A stretch of DNA of 7,354 nt, taken from positions 1-7,354 of the forward strand of contig JAUIHJ010000425.1 of the NCBI GenBank assembly GCA_030432015.1, in the 5' to 3' direction. Shown piece by piece: positions 1-6,491 of the stretch. Within the stretch, counting starts at the first letter, position 1. Each line of letters starts with the position of its first letter. This stretch comes from a bacterium (lineage in GTDB: Bacteria; Planctomycetota; Planctomycetia; Pirellulales; Pirellulaceae). Position numbers and translations under genes: made by a program. The notes under the pieces were generated by a model, which did not search any database, had not been told where the DNA came from, and was given only the letters and a program-made list of their open reading frames with translations.

Positions 1-273
1 ACTCCATCCTCGTCGTCCGGTACGCCGTTGGTGTCGTCGCCATCGGCAGTGGCCGTGGGCTGGCCATCGAATTCAACATCGCGGTTCGCCCCCAGCGTGG
101 GACCGCTGGCCCCATGCCAGGCTCCGCCTTGGACCAACGTCGTCGGATAAGGGGCGGGGGCGTCGCCAAAGTCTAATTGCAGGTTTTCATACCAGGCAAT
201 CTTGTCGTCGCCGTCGCTGGCGGAGAGGACGTCCAGGTCGCCGTCCCCGTCCACGTCGGCGGCAAACACCGAG
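1..273 (-). pseudogene. Continuation of the repeat protein in the shifted frame: last VCBS-type repeat plus second GEVED module, 3' end outside window
   Basis: If two bases are restored between 273 and 274, translation resumes as SVFAADVDGDGDLD, completes a seventh repeat down to WYEN (codon at 183-185), and passes directly into LQLDFGDAPAPYPTTL, a second copy of the GEVED entry module. This frame has no stop from 273 to base 1. The visible part ends in DGDDTNGVPDDEDG, the same acidic stretch that precedes the beta-sandwich core in the first copy. It is therefore the genuine downstream part of the gene that starts at 1821, which is longer than the window. As the sequence stands it has no start of its own and would not be translated unless the ribosome shifts +1. 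Confidence 0.8.
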
Positions 274-1170
274 GGCCCGATCGGCATTAGAGGAGACAGT
301 GGTCTCGATCCAGCCGCCGCCCGTGCCGTCGTTTTCATACCAAGCGATCTTGTCGTCATATTTACTGGCTGAGAGGGCGTCCAGGTCGCCGTCGCCGTCC
401 ACGTCCGCGGCAAACACCGAGCTGGCACTGTCGGCATCGGTCGTGATGCTGGTCTCGGTCCAGCCGCCACCGGTTCCGTCATTTTCATACCAGGCGATCT
501 TGTCGTCATACCGGCTGGCAGAGAGGGCGTCCAGATCGCCGTCGCCATCCACGTCGGCGGCAACCACCGAGAGGGCAAAGTCGGCATTGGTGGAAATGCC
601 AGTCTTGGTCCAGCCGCCGCCGCTGCCGTCGTTTTCATACCAAGCGACCGTGTCGCCATAGAAGCTGGTGGAGAGTGCGTCCAGGTCGCCATCGCCGTCC
701 ACGTCGGCGGCAACCACCGACGTGGCACTGAACGTCGTGGTTGAAATGTCGGTCTCGGTCCAACCGCCGCCGCTGCCGTCGTTTTCATACCAGGCGATCT
801 TGTTGTCAAAGAGGCTGGCGGAGAGTGCGTCCAGGTCGCCGTCACCATCCACGTCGGCGGCGAACACCGAGAAGGCCCTGTCGGCATTGGTGGAGATGCT
901 GGTCTCGGTCCAACCGCCACCGCTACCGTCGTTTTCATACCAGGCGATCTTGTCGTCAAAACGGCTGGCGGAGAGTGCGTCCAGGTCGCCGTCGCCATCC
1001 ACGTCGGCGGCAAAGACCGAGCGAGCTCCGTCGATATCGGTCGTGATGTTGGTCTCTGTCCAGCCGCCTCCGGTGCCATCGTTTTCCTGCCAAGCGATCT
1101 TGTCGTCAGAAGCGCTGGCTGAGAGGGTGTCCAGGTCGCCGTCGCCGTCGATATCCGCGGCGAACACTGA
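183..1170 (-). repeat. Seven in-frame tandem repeats of 150 bp (50 residues), the last partial
   Basis: The Ser codon that opens each unit (SVFAAD) lies at 1170, 1020, 870, 720, 570, 420 and 272. The period is exactly 150 bp five times, then 148 bp. Six units are complete and the seventh is a 90-bp partial unit ending at 183. The core (SVFAADVDGDGDLDALSAS, then DDKIAWYENDG, GGGWTET) is nearly invariant, while the linker after it varies. The linkers of units 1, 3, 5 and 7 carry NAD (S-T/S-N-A-D), whereas those of units 2, 4 and 6 carry TTD or TTT, which suggests duplication of two-unit blocks. The DVDGDGDLD loops are of the Ca-binding kind seen in VCBS/FG-GAP repeats. Confidence 0.93.
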
Positions 1171-1821
1171 GATGGCCCCGTCGGCATTGGTGGAGATCAC
1201 CTGCTGGTCCGCAAACAGGCCCGGTGTCGCAGCGGGCGTCGCCAAGTTGAGCTGGTGATCTTCGACTTCGCCGTCGGAGGCGTCGCCGCTGGGGGCCAGA
1301 TCGCCGGCCGTGCTGAGGCGAAACCGGGCGAAGGTCGCGCCGCTGCGAGCCCAACTCGGTACGTCGAAAAGAATCGGGTTGTCGCCGTTGTTCACCACGA
1401 CATCGTCGGCAATCTGCTCGAAGGGCCCGCCCCAGTTGCCGTCGCCGTTAAAGTCGATCCAGGCGTCCAGCCGCGCCCCGCCAGGCGCGTTCTGCACGTT
1501 GACCGTCACGCTGGCTGCGGTCTGGCCTACCAGCATGTTGCCAAACGTGACGCCATCTTCGTCGTCCGGCGTGCCGCTGGTGTCGTCACCGTCGGCATTG
1601 GCCGCGGGCTGGCCATCCGCCTCACCGTCACGGTTGGTCCCCAGCGTGGGACCGCTCTCCATATGCCGGGCCCCATCTTGGGCCAACGTCGTGGGATAAG
1701 GCGTCGGCGCGTCGCCGAAATCCACAGCCAGCAGCCAACGCGGCTGTAGAGGCTCTAGCAGTAACCGCCGTGCCTTCACACGTCGGCAACGGTTGCGCCG
1801 CTTTCGACCGGACCATTCCAT
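187..1821 (-). CDS. LEPR-XLL/GEVED/VCBS-repeat surface-type protein, frameshifted near its visible end
   Basis: Large modular protein of the planctomycete exported or cell-surface type; its substrate or partner is unknown. Residues 1-32 are strongly basic and contain LLLEPLQPRWLLA, resembling the LEPR-XLL N-terminal motif. Residues 33-193 resemble a GEVED domain: DFGDAPTPYPTTL entry, AWIDFNGDGNW at 120-130 and the signature DGEVEDHQLNL near 183-193. From residue 218 there are tandem 50-residue repeats of the VCBS/FG-GAP kind, each with a DVDGDGDLDALSAS Ca-binding-type loop and an IAWYENDG segment. The start at 1821 is preferred over the more distal ATG at 2148 because AGAGGAA lies just upstream and the LEPR-like motif should be near the N-terminus. 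Residues 1-516 are authentic. A 2-bp deletion between 273 and 274 makes residues 517-544 an Arg-rich nonsense tail ending at 187. The gene really continues left in another frame. It is either a recent pseudogene, a phase variant or a sequencing error. Domain calls are from motif recognition. Confidence 0.8.
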   Translation of the reverse strand: MEWSGRKRRNRCRRVKARRLLLEPLQPRWLLAVDFGDAPTPYPTTLAQDGARHMESGPTLGTNRDGEADGQPAANADGDDTSGTPDDEDGVTFGNMLVGQTAASVTVNVQNAPGGARLDAWIDFNGDGNWGGPFEQIADDVVVNNGDNPILFDVPSWARSGATFARFRLSTAGDLAPSGDASDGEVEDHQLNLATPAATPGLFADQQVISTNADGAISVFAADIDGDGDLDTLSASASDDKIAWQENDGTGGGWTETNITTDIDGARSVFAADVDGDGDLDALSASRFDDKIAWYENDGSGGGWTETSISTNADRAFSVFAADVDGDGDLDALSASLFDNKIAWYENDGSGGGWTETDISTTTFSATSVVAADVDGDGDLDALSTSFYGDTVAWYENDGSGGGWTKTGISTNADFALSVVAADVDGDGDLDALSASRYDDKIAWYENDGTGGGWTETSITTDADSASSVFAADVDGDGDLDALSASKYDDKIAWYENDGTGGGWIETTVSSNADRALGVCRRRGRGRRPGRPLRQRRRRQDCLV

Positions 1822-1825
1822 GTTG

Positions 1826-1832
1826 TTCCTCT
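1826..1832 (-). promoter_or_regulatory. Ribosome binding site deciding the start at 1821
   Basis: On the minus strand AGAGGAA is followed by CAAC and then ATG, giving AGGA with 5 nt to the start codon. This supports the start at 1821 over the in-frame ATG 327 bp upstream. It also places the LEPR-XLL-like motif about 20 residues from the N-terminus. Confidence 0.6.
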
Positions 1833-1889
1833 GTTTGTCTCGACCAGCTTCCGTAGCGTCACGCCTTGCGTGCATTGGTACAGGAGCGA

Positions 1890-1917
1890 ATTGTAATGGT
1901 GTGACGGGGCAGAGCAA
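1890..1917 (-). promoter_or_regulatory. Possible sigma70-like promoter of the repeat-protein gene
   Basis: On the minus strand TTGCTC (1917-1912), a 16-nt spacer and TACAAT (1895-1890) resemble a -35/-10 pair. The -10 is good (5 of 6) and the -35 weak (3 of 6). Transcription would start near 1883, giving a leader of about 60 nt before the RBS. No experimental support; planctomycete promoters often depart from the consensus. Confidence 0.25.
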
Positions 1918-1997
1918 ATAAGATGGGCAGGAAAGATGCCACGAATGCCGACAACTCTCTTCGGGACCGCTCCCGTTGCCGTTGACTCGCTTGTTGC

Positions 1998-2040
1998 GGG
2001 CGGGTCGGAATAACCGCCCACGCGCCGCTGCCTGGGCGGT
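1998..2040. repeat. Three-armed inverted repeat with alternative pairings
   Basis: GGGCGG at 1998-2003 can pair with CCGCCC at 2014-2019. The same middle arm, as ACCGCCCA (2013-2020), can instead pair with TGGGCGGT at 2033-2040 through a perfect 8-bp stem with a 12-nt loop. The two stems exclude each other, as in attenuators, but no T-run or leader peptide was found, so a regulatory role is only a possibility. Confidence 0.4.
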
Positions 2041-2070
2041 GGGAAGAGCTTGAGACTGCACGCAGCGGGG

Positions 2071-2085
2071 CTTCATCCGATGAAG
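2071..2085. promoter_or_regulatory. Operator-like dyad CTTCATC-C-GATGAAG
   Basis: A perfect 7-bp inverted repeat with a single central base, lying 178 bp upstream of the gene at 2263 and 250 bp upstream of the start at 1821. A one-base centre cannot form an RNA hairpin loop, so protein binding by a dimeric regulator is more likely if it is functional. No regulator is encoded in the window. Confidence 0.3.
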
Positions 2086-2228
2086 TTTCGCGCTTATCAT
2101 CATCACAGTCTCATGGCGAGCGACGGATTCCTTTTTCCTCTCTTCCATGCCCCGCGCAGCGGGAAGATCAAGGGTGAGTTCTTATCTACCGTTCGGCACA
2201 TGGTTGTGACAACGCACGCCTGCCCGTG

Positions 2229-2256
2229 TTGAGTCCCGTGAAGAAACTGATAGAAA
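2229..2256 (+). promoter_or_regulatory. Possible promoter giving a leaderless or near-leaderless transcript
   Basis: TTGAGT (2229-2234), a 16-nt spacer and TAGAAA (2251-2256) form a weak -35/-10 pair (4 of 6 each). Transcription would begin at or next to the A of the ATG at 2263, which would fit the lack of a clear Shine-Dalgarno there. Speculative. Confidence 0.2.
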
Positions 2257-2262
2257 AATACG

Positions 2263-3354
2263 ATGAATCGACATGAAAACATCTCCTCGAGGCCCGAACT
2301 CGAGGTCACGGCCTCGCGCCACTTCCCTGCCTGGCTGGCGCAACAGGGCATCAGTTTGGCCATCAGTACCTATCAAGCGGGCAAACTCCTGCTCTTAGGC
2401 ACTGGCCCCGAAGGACGGCTGTCAGTTTTCGAGCGGACGTTCGATCGCTGCATGGGGCTGTGGAGCAATGGCCAAACGCTTTGGCTGGCCTCGGCGTTTC
2501 AACTCTGGCGGCTGGAGAACGTACTGGACGAGGGTGAATTGTCCGACGGCTACGACCGACTGTTCGTGCCCCGTGCCGGCTACATCACCGGAGATATCGA
2601 TGTCCACGATGTGGCGATTGACAGCGAAAACGAGGTGGTGTTCGTCAGCACCCTGTTTAGTTGTCTGGCCACGATCAGCCACCGGCACAATTTTCATCGC
2701 CTCTGGCAACCGCCGTTCATCAGCCGGCTGGGTGCCGAGGACCGCTGCCATTTGAACGGGCTGGCGATGGAGAACGGTCGTCCCCGATACATGACGGCCT
2801 GCAGTCAATCGGACTTGGCAGACGGGTGGCGCGACCATCGCGAAGGGGGCGGTTGCCTGCTTGATGTCTCGGAAGACGCCGTGATTGGCGAAGGACTGTC
2901 GATGCCGCACTCGCCGCGTTTACATGGCGATCGACTGTGGTTACTGAACGCCGGCACCGGCGATTTTGGCTATTGGGACCTCGCGTCGGCGCGTTTCGAG
3001 CCGGTCGCCTTTTGTCCCGGGTATGCGCGTGGTCTCACGTTCGTGGGCGATCACGCCGTCGTGGCGTTATCCAAGGCGCGCGAGTCCACTTTTCAAGGGT
3101 TGCCCCTGGATCGCAAGCTGGAGCATCATCGGGCTGCCGCCCGATGCGGTTTGCAGGTCATCGATCTGGCGAGCGGCGACGTCGTCCATTGGTTGCGCAT
3201 CGAAGGGGCGGTGGCGGAGTTGTACGACGTGGTGGCGCTGCCCGGCGCCAAGCGTCCCAAAGCGCTCGGCTTCAAGACGGAAGAGATTCGTCACAACGTC
3301 TGGCTGGAAGAGGGAGGTCGCTCGCACCGCTGGACGGGCCAGCCCAAGCCGTGA
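2263..3354 (+). CDS. TIGR03032-type conserved protein of unknown function
   Basis: 363 residues, recognised as a TIGR03032-type (DUF4915-like) protein. Diagnostic stretches are LAISTYQAGKLLLLG at 32-46, FERTFDRCMGLW at 56-67, LWLASAFQLWRLEN at 73-86, GDIDVHDVAID at 110-120, FVSTLFSCLATIS at 127-139, RCHLNGLAM at 161-169, GLSMPHSPRLHGDRLWLLNAG at 211-231 and PGYARGLTFVGDHAVVALSK at 252-271. The repeating short strand pattern with Trp/Leu-Leu-containing motifs suggests a beta-propeller-like fold, which is an inference. No signal peptide or membrane segment is visible, so it is probably cytoplasmic. The ATG at 2263 follows an in-frame stop in TGATAG and has only a weak SD (GATAGAAAAA). It is divergent from the repeat-protein gene and convergent with the sulfotransferase-TPR-OGT gene, with only 31 bp between the two stop codons. 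Function and substrate are unknown; the family call is firm, the role is not. Confidence 0.85.
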   Translation: MNRHENISSRPELEVTASRHFPAWLAQQGISLAISTYQAGKLLLLGTGPEGRLSVFERTFDRCMGLWSNGQTLWLASAFQLWRLENVLDEGELSDGYDRLFVPRAGYITGDIDVHDVAIDSENEVVFVSTLFSCLATISHRHNFHRLWQPPFISRLGAEDRCHLNGLAMENGRPRYMTACSQSDLADGWRDHREGGGCLLDVSEDAVIGEGLSMPHSPRLHGDRLWLLNAGTGDFGYWDLASARFEPVAFCPGYARGLTFVGDHAVVALSKARESTFQGLPLDRKLEHHRAAARCGLQVIDLASGDVVHWLRIEGAVAELYDVVALPGAKRPKALGFKTEEIRHNVWLEEGGRSHRWTGQPKP

Positions 3355-3385
3355 CACGAGCGCGACGCGCAAGCCAGGCATGGTA
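3355..3385. other. Convergent intergenic gap without a recognisable terminator
   Basis: Thirty-one bases separate the stop codons of the two convergent genes. The only symmetry is GCGCG-A-CGCGC at 3360-3370, whose one-base centre cannot form a hairpin loop. There is no T-run on either strand. Transcripts from the two genes may overlap, or termination may be Rho-dependent. Confidence 0.5.
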
Positions 3386-6300
3386 TCAGCACTCCTCGAC
3401 CGTGATCGGCGCGGGCAGCTCGCCTGCCGCATGACGCTGCCACATTTGTTGGTAAGCACGCTCCAGGTTGCGCACCATCCGTGGCGTGTCGAACAGCGGT
3501 TCGCTGACGCGGTTGGCGACGAGCTTCGCCCGCAGTCGTTCAAGTTGGTCGCGGTCGTGGGCTAACTCGAGCGCCAGCCGCTGGTAGTCTTCCAGGTTGC
3601 TGGTGATCAACTCGGGCAAACCGATAGCGGTCAGCAGACTGGCCGCCACGCGAGAGGCAAACGTCTCGCCGAGGCAGGTCACCGGCGGCAGCCCGGCCCA
3701 GAGCGAATCGCTGGCCGTCGTGTGCGCATTGCAAAGGGGCGTGTCGAGAAAAAGATCTGCCAGCCGGTGACGAGCCAGGTGTTTCGCCTTGCTGACCGAG
3801 CGGGCGAAGATCAAACGTTGCGGATCGATGCCACGATTGGCCGCCTCGCGAGCGAGGTTGTGGCGCATCGACGCGCGGCGTGCCAACAGCCATAGCACAC
3901 TGCCAGGCGTTTCGGCCAGGATCCGCATCCACACGTCAAAGATGATGGGTTCGATCTTAAAGCTGTTGTTGAAGCAGCAAAACACGAACGCCTCAGGGGG
4001 CAGGCCTTCTTCCTCCGGGGTCACAGTACGTTTGTCGATCGGCTGCGGCGCGTTGGCCTGATAACTGTGCGGCAGACGTACCACCTGCTCGCTGAAATAC
4101 TCGTCCCAGCCCTCCGGGGCCAGTACGTTGTCCAGGATGATATAGTCGGCGAAATCGCCCATCGTGCCGGGATGGCCCAAGTAATTGACCTGAATCGGCG
4201 CTGGTCGCAACGCGACGATCTCGGGGCGCGCGTTGCCCGTATGCCCCATCAGGTCGACCAGGATATGGACACCGTCTGCGTGAATCCGGCGGGCAGCCTC
4301 TGCCATCGTTGCAGCGGCAATGTCGACGAAGTGGTCGCAATCGTGCTGGATCGTCTGCCGGTAGCGACTGCCATCGTCCGGACCATACGAGTAAGCAAAG
4401 ACCTCGAACTGCTGGCGATCGTGCAGGCCGAAAACGCCTTGGATCAAGTGACTGACGGCGTGATCGCGGAAGTCGGCGGAAAGATAGCCGATACGGATAC
4501 GATCCGCCGTTGGATGTGGAAAGGTGAATTGAAGCGTGTCGCGCACCGGTTTCACCGCGGGTTGCGCTTCGTCGCACGCGAGCCGAGCGATTTTCAGATG
4601 TTGCTCCATGGTGAAGGGAAAGAACAACGCCGCATGGGGATTGAGGGGACAGGGGCGACGCTCGGCCAATCGCTCCGTTACGCTCTGCATGAGCCGTTCG
4701 ACTTGCTGCGTGCGATCCTGCCAGTCGCACAGTTCGGCGCGGATCTTCTCCAAGTTAGCCAGTGCCTCGGCAAGATTCGGATCCAGTTCCACGGCTCGGC
4801 GGTAAGCCGCGACCGCTTCCTCCCAGCGCTGGACGGCGTTCCAGAGGTTGCCGATTTTGAAGTGCGCCATGGCGGAGTCGGGTTCTCGCTGCAATGCTTG
4901 CCGATACGCGGCGAACGCGTCTTCGGTTTGTTCCAGCTCGGCCAACGCATTGCCCATCAGAAAGTGCGGTTCCGCGGCTTCTGGGACCAGCCGCGCGGCG
5001 TGGCGCAAGAAGGGCAGCAGGTTGGCCGCGCGGGCTTTCCGGCGTGCTCGATCTTCGTGGCGGTCTTGTTCCGCCGAGGTTTTCAGCAAATTGAGCCAGG
5101 CCTTGCGATAGGTGGGACGCAAGCGAATCGCCTGTTGGTAACAATCGCTGGACGCGTCGAGGCGTCGCTGTGCTAACAGCGTGGCCCCCAGGCTGTTAAG
5201 CGCTTCGGGGTAGCGTGGGTTCAATCGCAGGCTCTCTCGCAACCGAGACTCCGCTTCGTCCAACCGCCCTTGCTCGCGCAACACGTTGCCCAGGTTGAAA
5301 CAGGCCTTCGCATAATCGGGCCGCAAGTTCAGGGCCTGGTGAAAACAGGAGGCGGCTGCGTCCAGCTCGCCTTGGGCTTGCAGAGCCAGCCCCAGATTGT
5401 TGTGGGCCGCCGGTAGCTGTGTGTCGAGGCGTAGCGCTTCGCGGCCCGCAGCCACCGCTGCCGCCAAATCGCCGCTAGTGCGATGCGCCTCGGCCAGATG
5501 CGAGTGATACTCGGCCCGTTGTGGTGCGAGTTCGGTGGCCTGCGTCAGCCGTTCGGTGGCGGATTCCCGCATTCCCTGTCGTAGCGCGATCAGGCCCCAC
5601 AGATGCCAAGCCGCCGCGTTCTCCGGCGACGAACGTGCGGCCGACTGACAGATTCGCTCGGCGCCGGTCAACTGGCCGGATTGGTACAGTGACAAGGCAC
5701 GTGCCAGCCGATCGGAAGTCGATCCTTGCTCCGGATGTGGCGTAGCGCGGCTGCGTTGGCCCGGCGAATATCCATACCGTTGCGCCAGCACGAGGAACGG
5801 TTCTCGAAGAGCACACTCGGGCAACATCTCCCAGGCAACGGTATCGTCGCGCCGGCGGTGATTGTATTGGGGGTCGCAATGTGTCAATGCCGCCACGATC
5901 GCAGTGCGTTGTGCGGAACGACCCAACAGCGCCAAGATGCGAGACACCAGCTCCGGCGTCAGATCTTCGACGCGATAGCGAAGGTGATCAGCGGGACTGC
6001 GATCGGCGCACAGACGCTCGACGTTTTCATTCCACAGGATCCAATACCGCATGAAACGTTCGAGCGGATCGGTGTGCGTGTAGACGTCGCTATGGTTGCG
6101 TACGAACTGCTGGTACGGTCGATAGCTGGGATCTGCATCGTCGTGGAAGAAGTGAATCCCAAGGTGCGACCGTGCCACGTCGATTGGATCACGCGTCTGG
6201 TGCAGGACGACGACATCGGGATGAAGCTGGGGGATCCAGGGTGCGGCCAGCCAACTGGCATCCCCTTGATACGGGCCGAAGTTGACCACTGGTTTTTGGG

Positions 6301-6412
6301 TCGCCGGATGAAAGATGGCCTCATGTCCGCAGCGCGCGCCAAGCGCGGTCAGCAGTCGACTGATGTATCCAGTGCCGGACCGTCCCGTACCGGTGACGAC
6401 AAACGGTTTCAT
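3386..6412 (-). CDS. Sulfotransferase-TPR-SPINDLY/OGT-like glycosyltransferase fusion
   Basis: 1008 residues with three modules. Residues 1 to about 220 are a sulfotransferase: the PAPS 5'-phosphosulfate loop TGTGRSGTG at 7-15, and the 3'-phosphate motif R74-D-P-I-D-V-A-R-S82 with the usual R-x7-S spacing. Residues about 234-559 are roughly nine to ten TPRs, with typical GNVLREQGRLDEAE and L-x-P endings and one irregular, Arg-rich unit near 436-480. Residues about 560-1000 are a family 41 catalytic region like eukaryotic OGT and SPINDLY: RIGYLSADFRDH with the expected His651, APIQVNYLGHPGT at 738-750, FNNSFKIEP with Lys819, CNAHTTASD at 894-902 and GETFASRVAAS at 915-925. Residues matching those essential in OGT are present. 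Predicted activity is O-glycosylation of protein Ser/Thr in the cytoplasm. The donor could be UDP-GlcNAc or, as in plant SPINDLY, GDP-fucose. The start at 6412 is chosen because GAGAGGAG lies 8 nt upstream and the sulfotransferase begins directly; the in-frame ATG at 6505 adds 31 residues without a domain. Confidence 0.9.
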   Translation of the reverse strand: MKPFVVTGTGRSGTGYISRLLTALGARCGHEAIFHPATQKPVVNFGPYQGDASWLAAPWIPQLHPDVVVLHQTRDPIDVARSHLGIHFFHDDADPSYRPYQQFVRNHSDVYTHTDPLERFMRYWILWNENVERLCADRSPADHLRYRVEDLTPELVSRILALLGRSAQRTAIVAALTHCDPQYNHRRRDDTVAWEMLPECALREPFLVLAQRYGYSPGQRSRATPHPEQGSTSDRLARALSLYQSGQLTGAERICQSAARSSPENAAAWHLWGLIALRQGMRESATERLTQATELAPQRAEYHSHLAEAHRTSGDLAAAVAAGREALRLDTQLPAAHNNLGLALQAQGELDAAASCFHQALNLRPDYAKACFNLGNVLREQGRLDEAESRLRESLRLNPRYPEALNSLGATLLAQRRLDASSDCYQQAIRLRPTYRKAWLNLLKTSAEQDRHEDRARRKARAANLLPFLRHAARLVPEAAEPHFLMGNALAELEQTEDAFAAYRQALQREPDSAMAHFKIGNLWNAVQRWEEAVAAYRRAVELDPNLAEALANLEKIRAELCDWQDRTQQVERLMQSVTERLAERRPCPLNPHAALFFPFTMEQHLKIARLACDEAQPAVKPVRDTLQFTFPHPTADRIRIGYLSADFRDHAVSHLIQGVFGLHDRQQFEVFAYSYGPDDGSRYRQTIQHDCDHFVDIAAATMAEAARRIHADGVHILVDLMGHTGNARPEIVALRPAPIQVNYLGHPGTMGDFADYIILDNVLAPEGWDEYFSEQVVRLPHSYQANAPQPIDKRTVTPEEEGLPPEAFVFCCFNNSFKIEPIIFDVWMRILAETPGSVLWLLARRASMRHNLAREAANRGIDPQRLIFARSVSKAKHLARHRLADLFLDTPLCNAHTTASDSLWAGLPPVTCLGETFASRVAASLLTAIGLPELITSNLEDYQRLALELAHDRDQLERLRAKLVANRVSEPLFDTPRMVRNLERAYQQMWQRHAAGELPAPITVEEC

Positions 6413-6420
6413 GGCAGCAG

Positions 6421-6428
6421 CTCCTCTC
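6421..6428 (-). promoter_or_regulatory. Strong ribosome binding site deciding the start at 6412
   Basis: GAGAGGAG on the minus strand, 8 nt before ATG at 6412. The sulfotransferase P-loop begins six residues later, so this is a natural N-terminus. It argues against translation from the upstream in-frame ATG at 6505. Confidence 0.7.
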
Positions 6429-6463
6429 AAGAGCAGTCGGTCGCGTCGCGCGTGCGACCCTGC

Positions 6464-6491
6464 ATTGTAATTGAGAGGCAGCATTGGTCGA
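6464..6491 (-). promoter_or_regulatory. Possible sigma70-like promoter of the sulfotransferase-TPR-OGT gene
   Basis: On the minus strand TCGACC (6491-6486), a 16-nt spacer and TACAAT (6469-6464). The -10 is 5 of 6 and the -35 is 4 of 6. Transcription would start near 6457, inside the 5' extension that runs to 6505, which again favours the start at 6412. The ATTACAAT -10 region is identical to that proposed for the gene starting at 1821. Weak evidence. Confidence 0.25.

Larger units (their letters stand above)
1822..2262. promoter_or_regulatory. Divergent intergenic region with several dyad sequences
   Basis: This 441-bp stretch separates the divergent repeat-protein and TIGR03032-type genes. 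The minus frame stays open up to 2148, but the extra 109 residues show no domain, lie upstream of a good RBS, and are read as noncoding. It contains three notable inverted repeats. ACCGCCCA/TGGGCGGT (2013-2020 and 2033-2040) is a perfect 8-bp stem. CTTCATC-C-GATGAAG (2071-2085) is a 7-bp dyad with one central base. GTTGT-G-ACAAC (2203-2213) is a 5-bp dyad. The compact last two look like operators rather than hairpins. No tRNA or small gene is visible. Confidence 0.4.

Noticed and set aside
270..285. Programmed ribosomal frameshift at the broken repeat
   Set aside because: A GGGCCCT heptamer exists, but it is out of register for a -1 slip and the needed shift is +1. Comparison with the other repeats shows a simple loss of two bases.
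183..1170. CRISPR array
   Set aside because: The repeats are 150 bp, contiguous, in frame and encode protein; there are no short repeats separated by unique spacers.
299..1258. Ser/Pro-rich repetitive plus-strand open frames
   Set aside because: Mirror translations of the 150-bp repeats on the other strand; the minus frame has the VCBS/FG-GAP-like signature.
1822..2148. N-terminal extension of the repeat protein to an ATG at 2148
   Set aside because: The extra 109 residues show no domain, the frame crosses dyads and a promoter-like sequence, and a good RBS precedes the ATG at 1821.
4067..5176. 369-codon plus-strand open frame
   Set aside because: Antisense to the TPR and glycosyltransferase coding region; no recognisable domain, typical of GC-rich shadow frames.
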